From the NCBI GenBank assembly GCA_025934635.1, contig JAICWX010000005.1, positions 3,672-67,671 of the forward strand: DNA of 64,000 nucleotides, given 5' to 3'. Origin of the DNA: Streptosporangiaceae bacterium (lineage in GTDB: Bacteria > Actinomycetota > Actinomycetes > Streptosporangiales > Streptosporangiaceae). The notes beneath the pieces were generated by a model. That model had not been told where the DNA came from, searched no databases, and worked only from the letters and a program-made list of their open reading frames with translations. Both the position numbers and the translations under genes were made by a program. Of this stretch, positions 51,954 to 60,141 are shown piece by piece; the first letter of the stretch is position 1, and every line of letters begins with the position of its first letter.

Positions 51954-52490
51954 ATGGCCAACTATCACGGTCTCGTCAAGCGTCTCGACCTGCCCGCCGG
52001 GTGGACGCCGCCCGCCGAGCTGGAGTACGACGACATCCGGGCCCGCGCGATCAGCCGCGCCGACAACGACGACGACGTGCAGGGCATCAACGCCAGCATC
52101 GAGCTCATCCGGCGGACTCGCGGCGGCAGCTGGCCGGCCGGGCCGGTCAGCGTCGACTTCAACTACGTCGATGAGGTCTGGCACGAGTGCGAATTCCGCG
52201 AAGGCGACTCGTTCACCTACGCCGTGTACGACTCCCGCGGCCGCTACCTCGGATGCTGCTACCTGTACCCGATGGGACGCCGCGCCCCCCTGACCGAGGA
52301 ACTGCTTACCTACGACGTCGACGTGAGCTGGTGGGTCACGCCCGATGCGTACGAGCGCGGCTACTACGCCATGCTGCACGCCGCCCTCCGGCACTGGATC
52401 GAAACGGCATTCCCGTTCACGAAGGCCTACTACTCCAACGCCGAGATCCCCGCCCTGCCGTATCGGCCTAACCACACGCCTCCCTCATAG
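51954..52490 (+). CDS. Probable GNAT-like protein
   Basis: 178 aa from ATG 51954 (in-frame GTG/ATG starts further up are less likely). GLVKRLDLPAGWTPPAELEY, FNYVDEVWHECEFREGDSFT, YAVYDSRGRYLGCCYLYPMG and VSWWVTPDAYERGYYAMLHA carry strand and helix patterns like acetyltransferases: a central strand with a beta-bulge, then V-W-V-x-P-D followed by G-Y. HWIETAFPFTKAYYSNAEIP ends it. The cofactor loop is not canonical (ERGYYAML in place of RGxGxG/A), so the fold assignment is tentative and the substrate unknown. Confidence 0.55.
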   Translation: MANYHGLVKRLDLPAGWTPPAELEYDDIRARAISRADNDDDVQGINASIELIRRTRGGSWPAGPVSVDFNYVDEVWHECEFREGDSFTYAVYDSRGRYLGCCYLYPMGRRAPLTEELLTYDVDVSWWVTPDAYERGYYAMLHAALRHWIETAFPFTKAYYSNAEIPALPYRPNHTPPS

Positions 52491-52516
52491 GGGCGAAGGG
52501 CAGAGGCGATACGGTC

Positions 52517-52981
52517 ATGATCATGCCTCTGAAGGACACCGTCGCCTTGATCACCGGGGCGAGCAGCGGGATCGGGGCCGCTACCGCGCGCAGGCTCGCC
52601 GCCGAGGGAGCAGCCGTGGCCCTGGTGGCGCGGCAGGTCGCCGACGTGGTCAGCATCAGCTCCACCGCTGGGCGGGTGGCCCGGGCCGGCAGCAGCGTGT
52701 ACAACCTGACCAAGTTCGGCGTGGTCGCGTTCTCCGAGGCACTTCGCCAGGAACTGCTGAGCCAGCGGGTCCGGGTGAGCGTGGTCGAGCCGGGCACGGT
52801 CGACACCGAGCTGACCACGCACCTGCGGACCGGGATCAGGGAGGCCGCGCAGAACCAGGTCTCCTCGATCCAGGCGCTCCGGCCCGAGGACATCGCCGAC
52901 GCGGTGGCCTACATCGTGACCCGCGACCGCCGGGTGGCGGTCAACGAGATGCTCGTCCGCGCCAGCGAGCAGACCTGGTAA
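52517..52981 (+). pseudogene. SDR gene with large in-frame internal deletion
   Basis: 154 aa from ATG 52517 (or 52523). DTVALITGASSGIGAATARR is a complete cofactor-binding start. ALVARQ is followed at once by VADVVSISSTAGRVARAGSS, the catalytic Ser and SSxYxxTK region (VYNLTKFGVVAFSEALRQEL), then VVEPGTVDTELTTHLR. In intact relatives about 90 residues, including the NNAG motif and helices D-E, lie between. The reading frame is preserved, so a shortened protein could be made but would lack half the Rossmann fold. Confidence 0.75.
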
Positions 52982-53011
52982 CGACCCGGGTCAGCGCGCT
53001 GGGCGGGCGTA

Positions 53012-54607
53012 TTAGCTGGCGTACTGCGTCGGGGTAGTGGTGTAGGTGCGGCCCGCGGGCGTGTGCCAGACCAGGACGCCAGGTTCGGGTTGTTCCAGCC
53101 ACCAGCCCTCGGCTTGCTTGCACCGATGGTGGTGCCGGCACAACGGGGCCAGGTTGCACTCGCAGGTCCGGCCGCCCTGGTGCCAGGGATCGGTGTGGTC
53201 CAGGTCGCAGCTCACGGCGCGGCGGCCACAGCCCGGCGCGGTGCACGTCGTGTTGCGGGTCTTGATCAGGTGCCGGAGCTTGCGGCTGGGCCGGTAGCGG
53301 TCCTCCGCCTGTGCGTGCTGGCACGGCCCGCGGATGACCGGGGTGAGTTTCTTGATCTTCAAGTAGTCCTGGAGACCGCGGAGGGTCATGGGCTCTGATG
53401 GCAGTCCGTGTCCATGTCCGTGTCCGGGTCCCTGTCCCGCTGGTTCCTGCCCGGGTGGCCAGGGGCGGGTCCCGGTTCCGCAGCCGTGGGCGGCCGCGGT
53501 CCCGTCGGGGTTCAGGACGGTCAGGCACCACCGGGTGGCCGGGTTCCGGGCGGCGGCAGCCACCAGGTCCCGCGTATCGGCATGGTCCAGGATCCCGAAC
53601 CCGGCCACCTCACCCGGCGCCCCGGTGTCGCCGTCCAGCGCGGTGTGCGGCACGGTGATGGTGATCAGCGCGCCGACACCGGGACTCCCAGCGTCCTCGC
53701 TGCTGCCGTTCGCGGGCGGTTCGCTCAGGACCGGCCGGGAGTCGCGTTCCTGCAGCAGGTCCAGGGTGGCGCGGACCTTGAGCTCCTCCCAGGTGCCCGG
53801 GACGCCGGCGTCGCGCAGCGCGCGGGCGCGGTCCTCGACGTGCTGCATCGAGGCGAGCACCTCCACCGACGACAGCTCGCGGCCGGTGATCCCGGCGTTC
53901 CCTGACTCCTCGCGGAACGACCGCACCCGCGCCTCCCGCCGCGCCTTCTCCTTGCGCTTGCGCACTTCCTCGGGGTCGAGCCTGAGCACCAGCCTGGTCG
54001 CGGCCCGGCGCAGTTCCCCGTACGTCTTGGACTGGGCGGCCTCGGCGAGTTTCGCATCGGCGATGGCGGCGTCCTCGTCGGACAGGATGCTGGTGACGTC
54101 CTCGATGATCTTGACGTGTACCGGGTCCAGCTTCCCGGCGGCCAGGTCGGCGAAGGTAACCGGCAGCCGCCGGGCCACCGTGCGGGCATATTCGACTTCT
54201 CCGGTGGCCGACAGCCAGGTCAGGTGAAACGCCGCCGCGATCTCGTCGGCGGCGAAGTCCCGCCGCCGCGGGCGGGACGCGAACTCGGCCAGCGCGGCCA
54301 TCCGGGCCCACGCCATCCGCGACTCCATCCGCCGGGTACCCGAGAGGAACCCGATCAGCTGGTCATCGGACAGCCCCGCCAGCCCTTCACCGCTCTCCCC
54401 GGCCACCGTGCCCAGCACCATGGCCAGCAGCGGACCCGGCGCCATGGTGTCGGCCCGGCCGTCCTCCGCGAACCCGTCCAGGGTCAGTTCCCCGGCCGGC
54501 AGGGTGATGTACAGCCCCTGCGGTATGCCCTCATCCGCGTCCCAGCCATCCCCGGGCAGCCCGGAGCCCTGCGGCTCGTCGGGCTCGGGGGACAGCGCAG
54601 CAGACAT
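53012..54607 (-). CDS. DUF222/HNH endonuclease-domain protein (13E12 type)
   Basis: 531 aa from ATG 54607. The N-terminal DUF222 region (about 30-280) has LSDDQLIGFLSGTRRMESRM, WARMAALAEFASRP, VARRLPVTFADLAAGKLDPV and HVKIIEDVTSILSDEDA. The C-terminal HNH domain includes LKIKKLTPVIRGPCQHAQAE, TCTAPGCGRRAVSCDLDHTD, PWHQGGRTCECNLAPLCRHH and HRCKQAEGWWLEQPEPGVLV, with paired Cys and His of a zinc HNH site. Such genes occur in many copies in actinobacterial genomes; their role is unknown. A His/Gly/Pro-rich insertion lies before the HNH domain (GHGHGHG). Confidence 0.9.
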   Translation of the reverse strand: MSAALSPEPDEPQGSGLPGDGWDADEGIPQGLYITLPAGELTLDGFAEDGRADTMAPGPLLAMVLGTVAGESGEGLAGLSDDQLIGFLSGTRRMESRMAWARMAALAEFASRPRRRDFAADEIAAAFHLTWLSATGEVEYARTVARRLPVTFADLAAGKLDPVHVKIIEDVTSILSDEDAAIADAKLAEAAQSKTYGELRRAATRLVLRLDPEEVRKRKEKARREARVRSFREESGNAGITGRELSSVEVLASMQHVEDRARALRDAGVPGTWEELKVRATLDLLQERDSRPVLSEPPANGSSEDAGSPGVGALITITVPHTALDGDTGAPGEVAGFGILDHADTRDLVAAAARNPATRWCLTVLNPDGTAAAHGCGTGTRPWPPGQEPAGQGPGHGHGHGLPSEPMTLRGLQDYLKIKKLTPVIRGPCQHAQAEDRYRPSRKLRHLIKTRNTTCTAPGCGRRAVSCDLDHTDPWHQGGRTCECNLAPLCRHHHRCKQAEGWWLEQPEPGVLVWHTPAGRTYTTTPTQYAS

Positions 54608-54775
54608 GACTCACCTGGCCGGCTAAAGGAAGGGGGTTCCGCGGAGACTTCCGCTAGGGAACAATTTATCACCTAACAAGATCAACAAACAGATCTGACG
54701 AACAAGAGTTTCAAGATCTTTCCACAGCAGTACGAACCGGCGACTGAGTGGCCGCGGTGACCACGGCCACCGAGG

Positions 54776-55375
54776 TCACGACGAAGCCAGCACCGGGTCG
54801 CTCGGGTGCGTGCTCAGCGGCGTGATCACCGTCGTCATCCAGGCGTCCAGCGGCAGCGCCCGCACGATCGCCCGCAGCTCGGCCTCGTCCCGGGCCCGCC
54901 ACAGGCCCAGCGCGCTGGGGCCGCCCGGCGGCAGCCGCCACAGCCGCGGCAGGTGCCCCTGCCCGGCCAGTTCACGCGCGGCCACGGCCTCGCGCGCGAT
55001 GGTGTCCTCGGCCACCGCCGCCGGCGTGCCCGCCGGGACGACCAGGTCGAACGTGGTCAGGAACTCGGGTGGCCCGGGCGCGGGCGGCGACACCGGGTCG
55101 TTCGGATGGAAGGCGAGCGGCGTCACCTCGTCCGTGCGCCAGATCCGCAGCGGCATCGAGGCCAGGACCGTCTCCAGCTCGTCGCCGCTAGCCGCGGCGA
55201 ACAGCCCGAAGGTGCGCCATTCACCGGGCTGCAGCGGCGGGCGCCACAGCCGCAGCAGGTGCCCCTGGGCGACGAGGTCGCGCGAATGCGCGGCCTCGCG
55301 AGCGCGGACGTCGTCCACCGCCTGCTCCGGCGTCCCGTCCGGGACCCGGGTCGTCATGGTGACCAGGTACTCCAT
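54776..55375 (-). CDS. Protein with two tandem muconolactone isomerase-like domains
   Basis: 199 aa from ATG 55375. The first half, MEYLVTMTTRVPDGTPEQAV, HLLRLWRPPLQPGEWRTFGL and VLASMPLRIWRTDEVTPLAF, is repeated in the second half as EFLTTFDLVVPAGTPAAVAE, HLPRLWRLPPGGPSALGLWR and IVRALPLDAWMTTVITPLST. Each unit (about 95 aa) resembles muconolactone delta-isomerase (MIase), a ferredoxin-like barrel that normally works as a decamer of single domains. The fusion could form a pseudo-dimer. The specific reaction is not proven. It is the last gene of the minus-strand run 59882-54776. Confidence 0.8.
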   Translation of the reverse strand: MEYLVTMTTRVPDGTPEQAVDDVRAREAAHSRDLVAQGHLLRLWRPPLQPGEWRTFGLFAAASGDELETVLASMPLRIWRTDEVTPLAFHPNDPVSPPAPGPPEFLTTFDLVVPAGTPAAVAEDTIAREAVAARELAGQGHLPRLWRLPPGGPSALGLWRARDEAELRAIVRALPLDAWMTTVITPLSTHPSDPVLASS

Positions 55376-55392
55376 GGAAAGACCCTCCCAGG

Positions 55393-55437
55393 CGAACTAG
55401 CCGAACTACGCAAACTACGCAAACTAGCCGAACGCAG
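55393..55437. repeat. Five degenerate 9-bp tandem repeats
   Basis: Units CGAACTAGC, CGAACTACG, CAAACTACG, CAAACTAGC and CGAACGCAG follow one another in the 82-bp gap between the isomerase-like and SDR genes. Confidence 0.8.
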
Positions 55438-55457
55438 CTTCAGCAGGTCGTTCACGG

Positions 55458-56222
55458 TCACCCGCCGGAAATGAGCTGCTGACCGCCGTCGATGTCGTAG
55501 GTCGCGCCGGTGAGCGCCGTGTTGATCATGATGTGCACGGCCAGCGCCGCGATATCGGCCGGCCCGATCACGCGGCCGATGGGGAGCGTAGCCCGCAACG
55601 CGGCCCGGCGCGCGTCCAGGCCATCGCCGAGCAGCGACGCGGACAGCGGCGTGTCGACGAAGCCCGCCGCGATGAGGTTGACCCGGATCGGCGCTACCTC
55701 GACCGCCAGGTTGGCGACCAGGGCGGGCAGCGCGGCGGTCCCCGCGGCGATGAGGGACAGGCCGGGCCCGCGGCTGCGGCCGCCGGTGCCGCCCATGAAC
55801 AGCAGCGTGCCGCCGGGCCGGACCCGGCCGACGGCGTGCTGGCCGATGGCGACGGGCAGCCAGAGATGGAAATCCCAGTCCTGGTGCGCCCGCTCGCGGT
55901 CCAGCTCGGCCAGCGGCGCGTAGTACGGCCCGGGGCCGGTGACGAGTACGTGGTCGATCACGTCAGGCAGGCCGCCGAAGAACCGGTCGAGGGCGGCCCA
56001 GTCGGTGACGTCGAAGGCGGCGGTGCTCAGCGCGCCGACCTCGGCGGCGGCCTGCTTGAGGCGCTCGGGGTTGCGGGCGGCCAGGATGACGTCGGCGCCC
56101 TCGGCGCGGGCCAGCCGGGCCGTCTCGAGCCCGATGCCGGCGCTGCCGCCGATCACGACGACGGTCTGCCCGGTCAGCCCGGGCTCGCGGTGCGGGGCGG
56201 AGACGTCGGATGCGGTGGTCAT
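55458..56222 (-). CDS. Short-chain dehydrogenase/reductase-like protein
   Basis: 254 aa from ATG 56222 behind AGGAGG. LTGQTVVVIGGSAGIGLETA carries the cofactor Gly motif; ADVILAARNPERLKQAAAEV and AAFDVTDWAALDRFFGGLPD follow. The active-site part differs from classical members: TLLFMGGTGGRSRGPGLSLI has no SSxY/YxxxK (Tyr and Lys absent), while the end NLIAAGFVDTPLSASLLGD and TGATYDIDGGQQLISGG is normal. It belongs to a divergent SDR subgroup that lacks the standard Tyr-Lys pair. The ATG overlaps the stop of the MFS gene before it (ATGA), so the two are coupled. Confidence 0.82.
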   Translation of the reverse strand: MTTASDVSAPHREPGLTGQTVVVIGGSAGIGLETARLARAEGADVILAARNPERLKQAAAEVGALSTAAFDVTDWAALDRFFGGLPDVIDHVLVTGPGPYYAPLAELDRERAHQDWDFHLWLPVAIGQHAVGRVRPGGTLLFMGGTGGRSRGPGLSLIAAGTAALPALVANLAVEVAPIRVNLIAAGFVDTPLSASLLGDGLDARRAALRATLPIGRVIGPADIAALAVHIMINTALTGATYDIDGGQQLISGG

Positions 56223-57715
56223 GATTCCTCCTGAGGCGTCGGAGCCAGGACGGGCGTCGGGGCCGGGACGGGCGGGGGAGCCGCGACGGGCGTCGGGGCC
56301 GGGACGGGCGGGGGAGCCGCGACGGGCGTCGGACAGCCATTCTCGGGCGCACGCGGCACGACCCGATGACCGGCCGGTCGGCCGGGCCGGCGGTCGTCGG
56401 TAACGAACACAGCGGTAATGACCGCCGCCGCCACGCACAGCCCCGCCATGACGATCATGGCCGGCTGATACCCGCCGGCCAGCGCGCCGGCGTACCCCCG
56501 GCTGCCGGTCGCGCCGATCAGCAGGGGCACCACGGCGATGACGACGACCCCGCCGATCCGGGACGCGGCGTCGTTGATCCCCGAGGCCTCGCCGAGGTCG
56601 GCGTCGCCCACCGCGGCCAGCACGGCGGCGGTCAGCGGGGTCACGGCCAGCCCGATGCCGAGCCCCCACAGCAGCACCCCCGGCAGGATCGAGGCGGCGT
56701 AGCCCTGGCCGGGCTGCGCCGCGGACAGCCAGCCGAATCCGGCCGCCACCAACACGATGCCGCCGGTCATCAGCCAGCGCGGGCCGACCCGCGCCACCAG
56801 GGCGCCGCTGACCGGGGCCAGCAGCAGGAAGACGACCGACTCCGGGATCAGCGCGGCCCCGGCCTGGGCCGGTGAATAGCCGAGCCGCAGCTCGCACTGC
56901 AAGATCACCAGGTAGCTGGCCGCCCCGAGGGCGCCGTAGAGCACCAGCGTCATCACGTTGATCGCGTCGAACTGGCGGGAGGCGAACAGCGCCAGCCGCA
57001 GCATCGGAGCGGCCGGCTTGCGTTCGGCGGGCACCAGCAGGACCAGGCAGGCCACCCCGATCACCGCCGCGATCAGGACCGGCGCGCTCAGCCAGCCCGA
57101 GCCCGGGCCGAGGGTCAGCGCGTAGATCACGCCGCCGAGCCCGGCCACGGCCAGCAGCCCGCCCCGGTAGTCCAGCGACAGCGCCCCGCTCGTGCGAACG
57201 CTCTCCGGGACGTACCACAAGGCATAAAGACTGCCCAGGATCAGCGGCACGTTGAGCAGGAACACCGTCCGCCAGGAGCCCACGTCGACCAGCCAGCCGC
57301 CGACGTACGGGCCGACCGTGGTCCCGAGGGTTTCCAGGCCCGCCCAGAGCCCGATGCCCCGGGCCCGGTCGGCCGGGTTCAGCGTGCCGTTGAGCAGCGC
57401 CAGGCTGGTCGGCACGACCAGGGCGGCGCCGATGCCCTGCGCCACCCGGCCCGCGATCAGCAGGCCGGCCGACGGCGCGGCCGCGCACAGCCCCGAGGCC
57501 GCCAGCATCACCAGCAGGCCGACCGCCAGCAGCCGCCGCCGGCCGAACCGGTCGGACAGCGCCCCGGCCAGCAGCAGCAGCGCCGCGACGGTCAGCAGGT
57601 AGCTGGTCAGCGTCCACTGCAGGGCGGCGGTCCCCATGCCCAGGCTGCGCCCGATGGCCGGCACCGCCACCTTGATGACGTTGGCGTCGACCGCGGTGAC
57701 GGCCGAGGCGAGCAC
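56219..57715 (-). CDS. MFS drug exporter (DHA2/14-helix type)
   Basis: 498 aa from GTG 57715. The start is uncertain because helix 1 (LITATVLASAVTAVDANVIK) begins a few codons upstream, where only a CTG is available before a stop. ALSDRFGRRRLLAVGLLVML is motif A; ALVVPTSLALLNGTLNPADR and GLWAGLETLGTTVGPYVGGW (motif C type) identify an exporter. Helices continue to about residue 445. The C-terminus is a cytosolic Pro/Val/Ala repeat (PAPTPVAAPPPV twice) encoded by an imperfect DNA repeat of about 36 bp at 56233-56335. Substrate unknown. It is in one run with the SDR and flavoprotein genes. Confidence 0.88.
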   Translation of the reverse strand: MLASAVTAVDANVIKVAVPAIGRSLGMGTAALQWTLTSYLLTVAALLLLAGALSDRFGRRRLLAVGLLVMLAASGLCAAAPSAGLLIAGRVAQGIGAALVVPTSLALLNGTLNPADRARGIGLWAGLETLGTTVGPYVGGWLVDVGSWRTVFLLNVPLILGSLYALWYVPESVRTSGALSLDYRGGLLAVAGLGGVIYALTLGPGSGWLSAPVLIAAVIGVACLVLLVPAERKPAAPMLRLALFASRQFDAINVMTLVLYGALGAASYLVILQCELRLGYSPAQAGAALIPESVVFLLLAPVSGALVARVGPRWLMTGGIVLVAAGFGWLSAAQPGQGYAASILPGVLLWGLGIGLAVTPLTAAVLAAVGDADLGEASGINDAASRIGGVVVIAVVPLLIGATGSRGYAGALAGGYQPAMIVMAGLCVAAAVITAVFVTDDRRPGRPAGHRVVPRAPENGCPTPVAAPPPVPAPTPVAAPPPVPAPTPVLAPTPQEES

Positions 57716-57810
57716 CGTCGCCGTGATCAGCGCGGCCCCGGTCCGGCTGCGAAGAGGAACAAGCTCGCCGGTCCCGACGGAAACGCCAGGCCGCTAAAGG
57801 CGGGAAACGC

Positions 57811-59268
57811 TCACGGTCCGCCAGCTCCAGCCGACCCGCCAGCCCCGGCCAGCCCGCCAACCCCAGCGGACCCGCCAGCTCCGGCCAGGCCGCCAACCCC
57901 AGCGGACCCGCCAGCTCCGGCCGTCGAGCGGGACGCCGCGATCTGCGTCCGCAGGGCCTTCAGCCCGGCCACGAAAACCTCGGAGAACGTCGGGAACGGC
58001 TGGATCACGTCACGCAGCACGTCCAGCGGCACCTGGGCCCGGACCGCCAGCGTGGCCTGCTGCATCCACTCGGCCGCCTCCGGCCCGAGCGCGAAGCCGC
58101 CGGTCAGCCGCGAGCCGTCGGAAACCAGCGTGAGGAAACCGCCAGCGGAGGCATAGTCATGCTCATAGGTAGCCGTCTTGGCCACGTCCGCCAGCGGGAC
58201 GGTCACGCTGAACCGTCCCTCGGTCTCGCCCACCGCCGCCGCCTGCGGGTCGGTGTAGACGACATCGGGCACCGCCGAGTAGTTGGCCTCCCGGACCTCG
58301 CCGAGCAGGTTCGAGGCCACCACTTCACCCTGGTACTTCCCGACGTGGGTCAGCAGCCGGATGCCGGTCACGTCGCCGATGGCCCACAGCCGGTCGGCCG
58401 CCCGCAGCCGCGCGTCCACCTGGACGCCATGAGCATCAAAAACAGCACCGGTCGTCTCCAGGCCAACACCAGAAGTCCGCGGCCGCCGCCCGGTAGCAAT
58501 CAAAAGGCGATCCCCGCGCAGCGAAGTACCGTCGTCGAGCTCCAGGACGTAGTCCGAGCCATCCTGCCGCGCCGCGGTCGCGTGAATGCCCAGGTACAGT
58601 TCCACGCCATCAGAACGCAGGGCCGCGCCGAGCGCGTTACCCAGCGGCTCCGGCTCGCGGGCGAGCACGTGCGACGCGCCCTCCACCAGGGCCACCGAGC
58701 CGCCCAGCCGGTGCACCGCCTGGGCCATCTCGGCGCCGACCGGCCCGCCGCCCAGGATCAGCAGCCGCCGCGGGACCGCCTTCATCGCGGTCACCTCGCG
58801 GTTGCTCCACAGCCCGGAAAGCTCGCGCAGCCCCGGCACCGGCGGCACCACCGGATCCGAGCCGTTCGCCAGCACCACGTCGCGCGCGGTATACCGCCGG
58901 CCGCCGACCACGACTACGCCGGGTCCGTCCAAAGACCCGGTCCCGCGAATAAGGTCGATGCCCTTGCCCGCCAGCCAGGCCGCCGCCCCGGCGTCGGTGT
59001 GGTCCGAGACCATGAAGTCCCGGTACGCCAGCGCCGCCGCCACGTCGACCTGCGCCGAGGCCGCCGCCTCGCGCGCGCCGTGCACCGCCTCGCCGGGGCG
59101 CAGCAGCGTCTTGGACGGGATGCAGGCCCAGTACGAGCACTCGCCCCCGGCCAGCTCCCGCTCGACCACGGCGACGTGCAGGCCGCCGTCCACCAGCTCG
59201 CCGGCGCAGTGCTCGCCCGGCGAGCCGGCCCCGATGACGATGACGTCGTAGTCGAAACCGCTGGTCAC
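57811..59268 (-). CDS. FAD/NAD-linked disulfide reductase-like flavoprotein
   Basis: 485 aa from GTG/ATG 59268 end. FAD motif YDVIVIGAGSPGEHCAGELV; redox-active pair in GGECSYWACIPSKTLLRPG (Cys-x4-Cys); NAD motif RLLILGGGPVGAEMAQAVHR; second FAD motif LWAIGDVTGIRLLTHVGKYQ. The C-terminal dimer domain normally ends with HPTxxE, whose His-Glu pair is catalytic in lipoamide, glutathione and mercuric reductases; here it reads FPTFSE, so the His is Phe. The natural electron acceptor is therefore unclear. The last 45 residues are a Gly/Ala/Ser repeat (GGSAGVGGLAGA). The VOC gene overlaps its start by 4 bases. Confidence 0.88.
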   Translation of the reverse strand: MTSGFDYDVIVIGAGSPGEHCAGELVDGGLHVAVVERELAGGECSYWACIPSKTLLRPGEAVHGAREAAASAQVDVAAALAYRDFMVSDHTDAGAAAWLAGKGIDLIRGTGSLDGPGVVVVGGRRYTARDVVLANGSDPVVPPVPGLRELSGLWSNREVTAMKAVPRRLLILGGGPVGAEMAQAVHRLGGSVALVEGASHVLAREPEPLGNALGAALRSDGVELYLGIHATAARQDGSDYVLELDDGTSLRGDRLLIATGRRPRTSGVGLETTGAVFDAHGVQVDARLRAADRLWAIGDVTGIRLLTHVGKYQGEVVASNLLGEVREANYSAVPDVVYTDPQAAAVGETEGRFSVTVPLADVAKTATYEHDYASAGGFLTLVSDGSRLTGGFALGPEAAEWMQQATLAVRAQVPLDVLRDVIQPFPTFSEVFVAGLKALRTQIAASRSTAGAGGSAGVGGLAGAGGSAGVGGLAGAGGSAGAGGP

Positions 59269-59882
59269 TTGGCCTCCGCCTGCCGCGCCGACTCATCCGT
59301 CATGTACTGCGCGTACCAGTCCGGCCAGTCCGCGTCGGCGTGCCCGATCTCTTCCTCGTGCTTGCCGTGCGCCGCCGCCGCCCGGCGCAGCGCGTCGGCC
59401 AGGCCGGACACCGAGTCGAAGGCCGCCAGCGCCGACGTCACCCGGCCGGGCAGCCGGGTGGTGACCTCCTGCACGAACCAGGCGTTGCCGTCCGGGTCGG
59501 CGAACGAGAGCCACGAGCCGTAGGTCTGGCGATCCGCCGCCGGGCCGGAAACCCGCCCCGCGGTCCCGCCGTGGTGGAACACCCCGCCCGCGTCGTGGAA
59601 GACCTCGCTGACCGGAGCGCCCAGCGAGGCCAGCTCGGCCCGGGCCGCGTTGATGTCGTCCGCGACCAGCTGCATGCCCTCGGCCGAGCCGGGCGCGGCG
59701 TCGGTGAGCCCGGTGCCGAAGATGACCGAGCAGGCCGAGCCGGGCGGCGTCACCTGGATCACCCGGAAGTCCGGGCCGGTCGCGAAGTCGGCGTCCAGGC
59801 GCCAGCCCAGACCGGTATAGAAAGCCTTGGCCCGGTCCACGTCGGAGACCGGCAGCACCACGACCTCGAGCCTGAGATCCAT
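59265..59882 (-). CDS. VOC (glyoxalase/bleomycin-resistance fold) protein
   Basis: 205 aa from ATG 59882. The first domain has LRLEVVVLPVSDVDRAKAFY, GPDFRVIQVTPPGSACSVIF and MQLVADDINAARAELASLGA; SWLSFADPDGNAWFVQEVTT closes the VOC fold. The C-terminal extension of about 60 residues contains ALRRAAAAHGKHEEEIGHAD and WPDWYAQYM, an ending seen in single-protein variants of the family. Function: binding or conversion of a small substrate, unspecified. It is the first gene of the run leading to the flavoprotein. Confidence 0.85.
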   Translation of the reverse strand: MDLRLEVVVLPVSDVDRAKAFYTGLGWRLDADFATGPDFRVIQVTPPGSACSVIFGTGLTDAAPGSAEGMQLVADDINAARAELASLGAPVSEVFHDAGGVFHHGGTAGRVSGPAADRQTYGSWLSFADPDGNAWFVQEVTTRLPGRVTSALAAFDSVSGLADALRRAAAAHGKHEEEIGHADADWPDWYAQYMTDESARQAEAK

Positions 59883-60141
59883 AACGTTGTTCCTCTCCCG
59901 CATGTTGAGCCTGGTCCCACCATCGCGCGGGCCGGGCAGCCGCCGCGCCCGTGATGTCCCTGGCCGGTACCCTGGCCCGGGTCCGCGCCCGGCCCTCGGG
60001 CCGGAACCCTGAGCGTCCGCCCGCACCCCCGCTAAGGTCAAGGGGACCTGTAACGTCCGCGCCCTAATTCGGACCTAACGAGGTAGGCCAGGAGTCATCG
60101 CCAGCTGCGTGCCATACCGGGTGGCCGCGAAGGGGGGAAAC

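Noticed and set aside
53012..54607. Homing endonuclease or intein
   Set aside because: The HNH domain is in a DUF222 (13E12-type) protein, a common actinobacterial family, with no host gene interrupted.
55458..57896. 812-codon frame joining the SDR to upstream sequence
   Set aside because: Its first two thirds are a shadow of the MFS gene; the SDR has its own ATG with AGGAGG at 56222.
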